From positions 1 through 14,615 of the forward strand of contig CAYQZZ010000053.1 of the NCBI GenBank assembly GCA_964422155.1: a DNA stretch of 14,615 nt. Direction: 5' to 3'. The notes under the pieces were generated by a model. That model saw only the letters and a program-made list of their open reading frames with translations. It made no database searches and had not been told where the DNA came from. Origin of the DNA: JBGPRB01 sp964422155 (GTDB lineage Bacteria; Chloroflexota; Dehalococcoidia; Dehalococcoidales; RBG-16-60-22). The position numbers and the translations under genes are program-made. This document shows positions 13,320 through 14,615 of this stretch, in pieces (within the stretch, counting starts at the first letter, position 1; every line of letters begins with the position of its first letter).

Positions 13320-14525
13320 ATGGAAAGGGCGCTGGAAGGAATACGAGTCGTTGACCTGAGTCATGTTTTAGCCGGTCCGACGGCAACGATGATTCTGGCC
13401 GACCTGGGAGCAGAAGTCATCCATATCGAGCCACCCCAGGGCGATGATGCCCGGGAATACGGGCCTTTCGTGGACAGGATAGACAAGAACCGCAGCGGCT
13501 ATTTCATCAGCCTCAACCGGAATAAAAAGAGTGTGGTCTTGAATTTAAAGCAGAAAAAAGGAAAGGAAATTCTACAGGAACTCATCAAGATTTCCGATGT
13601 ATTATTGGAGAATTTCCGACCCGGCACCATGAAATCCCTGGGCTTCGGCTGGGAAGAAGTCCGGCGCATTAATCCTAAAATAATATATGCTTCGATTTCT
13701 GGTTTCGGACATGAAACGCTGCCCGAGTACGCGAGCCGGCCGGCCTATGATATTGTTGCTCAGGCATATAGCGGACTGATGAGTATTACGGGTCCTGAGC
13801 AGGGCCCTCCGTGCAGGGTCGGCTCCTCTATAGGAGACATTATTGCCGGTTACCAGGCGGCTATCGGAATTCTGGCAGCTTTATTTTACCGGACAATTAC
13901 AGGGAAGGGGCAGCGGTACGATGGCTCCATGGTTGACGGCCTGTTCTCTATCATGGAGAATGCCGTCGCCCGTTATACCATAGAAGGGGAAATACCAAAA
14001 CCACTGGGAACAGCACATCCCAGCATAACCCCTTTCCAGGCTTTCCATACCAGGGATAGCTGGATAGTTTTTGCCATCGGCAGTGATAGACAATGGGCTC
14101 ACTTATGCACAGCAATAGGTAGAAGCGATTTGATTGAAGACGTGAGATTCCGTTCAAATAATTTGAGAACAAAAAACCGGGAGACTCTGAACAGCATTCT
14201 AACTGAGGAACTGATAAAAAGGACGGCTAAAGACTGGGCGGATGTTTTTGAAAAGGAAGGCATCCCCCACTCGCTGATTAACAACGTCAAACAAATATGT
14301 GAGGACCCGAATATTCAATTCCGGAATATGCTGGTTGAAATCGAACAAAAGGGAATAGGTAAAATGAAAATCGCCGGCTCTCCTATTCGCCTATCGGAAA
14401 CCCCCGGAAGAGTATATCATGGCGCACCTATGCTGGGGGAACACACCGCAGAAATACTTGCTTCGTTGCTCAAGAAGACAAAGACGGAAATTCTTTCTTT
14501 AAAAAATGAGGGCGTCATTAATTGA
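13320..14525 (+). CDS. CaiB/BaiF family class III CoA-transferase
   Basis: A 401-residue enzyme that moves CoA between carboxylic acids (family members use formyl/oxalyl, carnitine, bile-acid or benzylsuccinate CoA esters). The start block LEGIRVVDLSHVLAGPTATMILADLGAEVIHIEPP (5-39) is the family hallmark. It is followed by SGYFISLNRNKKSVVLNLK (59-77) and DVLLENFRPGTMKSLGFGW (93-111). The catalytic Asp is D173 in GSSIGDIIAGYQAA, which lines up with the Asp that forms the anhydride/thioester intermediate in formyl-CoA transferase. The protein is full length for the family and cytoplasmic. It is the last complete gene of the window, about 290 bases after the importer, so it may or may not share a role with it. 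The acid it activates cannot be told. Confidence 0.92.
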   Translation: MERALEGIRVVDLSHVLAGPTATMILADLGAEVIHIEPPQGDDAREYGPFVDRIDKNRSGYFISLNRNKKSVVLNLKQKKGKEILQELIKISDVLLENFRPGTMKSLGFGWEEVRRINPKIIYASISGFGHETLPEYASRPAYDIVAQAYSGLMSITGPEQGPPCRVGSSIGDIIAGYQAAIGILAALFYRTITGKGQRYDGSMVDGLFSIMENAVARYTIEGEIPKPLGTAHPSITPFQAFHTRDSWIVFAIGSDRQWAHLCTAIGRSDLIEDVRFRSNNLRTKNRETLNSILTEELIKRTAKDWADVFEKEGIPHSLINNVKQICEDPNIQFRNMLVEIEQKGIGKMKIAGSPIRLSETPGRVYHGAPMLGEHTAEILASLLKKTKTEILSLKNEGVIN

Positions 14526-14561
14526 CCTAGTGCGGTTAGCCAGAATAAGCGTGCCCTTGTA

Positions 14562-14615
14562 TCAAAGCTCTATTGCGGCGAAGAATCCTTCCGATGTAGC
14601 GCTGAGCAGATTACC
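14562..14615 (-). CDS. Possible C-terminal end of a minus-strand gene
   Basis: On the minus strand the frame is open from the window edge for 17 codons (GNLLSATSEGFFAAIEL) to a TGA at 14564-14562. A gene converging on the CoA-transferase is possible, but 17 codons are too few to decide and a plus-strand frame is also open here. Confidence 0.15.
   Translation of the reverse strand, partial: GNLLSATSEGFFAAIEL

Noticed and set aside
1..14615. CRISPR array, tRNA, insertion sequence or phage genes
   Set aside because: No regularly spaced repeats, cloverleaf-like segment, transposase or integrase motif was found.

Overview
The window looks like part of the chromosome of an anaerobic bacterium, probably a Chloroflexota (Dehalococcoidia-like) lineage from sediment or subsurface. 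This is inferred from gene content: a uroporphyrinogen-decarboxylase-fold protein, a fumarate-reductase/AprA-like flavoprotein with its own 2x[4Fe-4S] ferredoxin, a lipoprotein with a long Ala/Pro linker, a class III CoA-transferase and strong AGGAGG ribosome sites. There is no 16S or other marker gene, so the taxonomy is tentative. No rRNA, tRNA, CRISPR array, insertion sequence or phage gene was seen.

Layout. (1) 1-5625 is a redox/unknown-chemistry cluster: a double-cupin protein cut by the left window edge (+), a UroD-like protein (-), a second double-cupin protein (+), a large FAD flavoprotein (+) and a ferredoxin (+). The UroD-like gene and the second cupin gene diverge from one compact region where two good sigma70-type promoters overlap almost completely, so they are probably co-regulated. 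(2) 5626-7325 holds a lone PIG-L (LmbE-like) deacetylase flanked by two long non-coding stretches. The right stretch carries a decayed fragment of an Ig-like (He_PIG-type) domain and then a consensus promoter with a structured leader. (3) 7326-13028 is a complete peptide/nickel-type ABC importer in the order binding lipoprotein, permease, permease, ATPase, ATPase. A 28-bp perfect palindrome and a second promoter separate the binding protein from the permeases. (4) 13320-14525 is a CaiB/BaiF class III CoA-transferase with its own ribosome site. The last 90 bases have no firm gene.

How the parts may work together (inference). The importer could bring in a peptide-like or other small solute. The CoA-transferase could activate an organic acid as its CoA thioester. 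The flavoprotein/ferredoxin pair could carry out a two-electron reduction or oxidation, with the UroD-fold and cupin proteins acting on the same compound. The most unusual part is the cupin + UroD-like + flavoprotein + ferredoxin cluster. Its four cupin units share a signature, and its UroD-fold protein lacks the zinc motif expected of a corrinoid methyltransferase. I do not know a described pathway with this exact composition.
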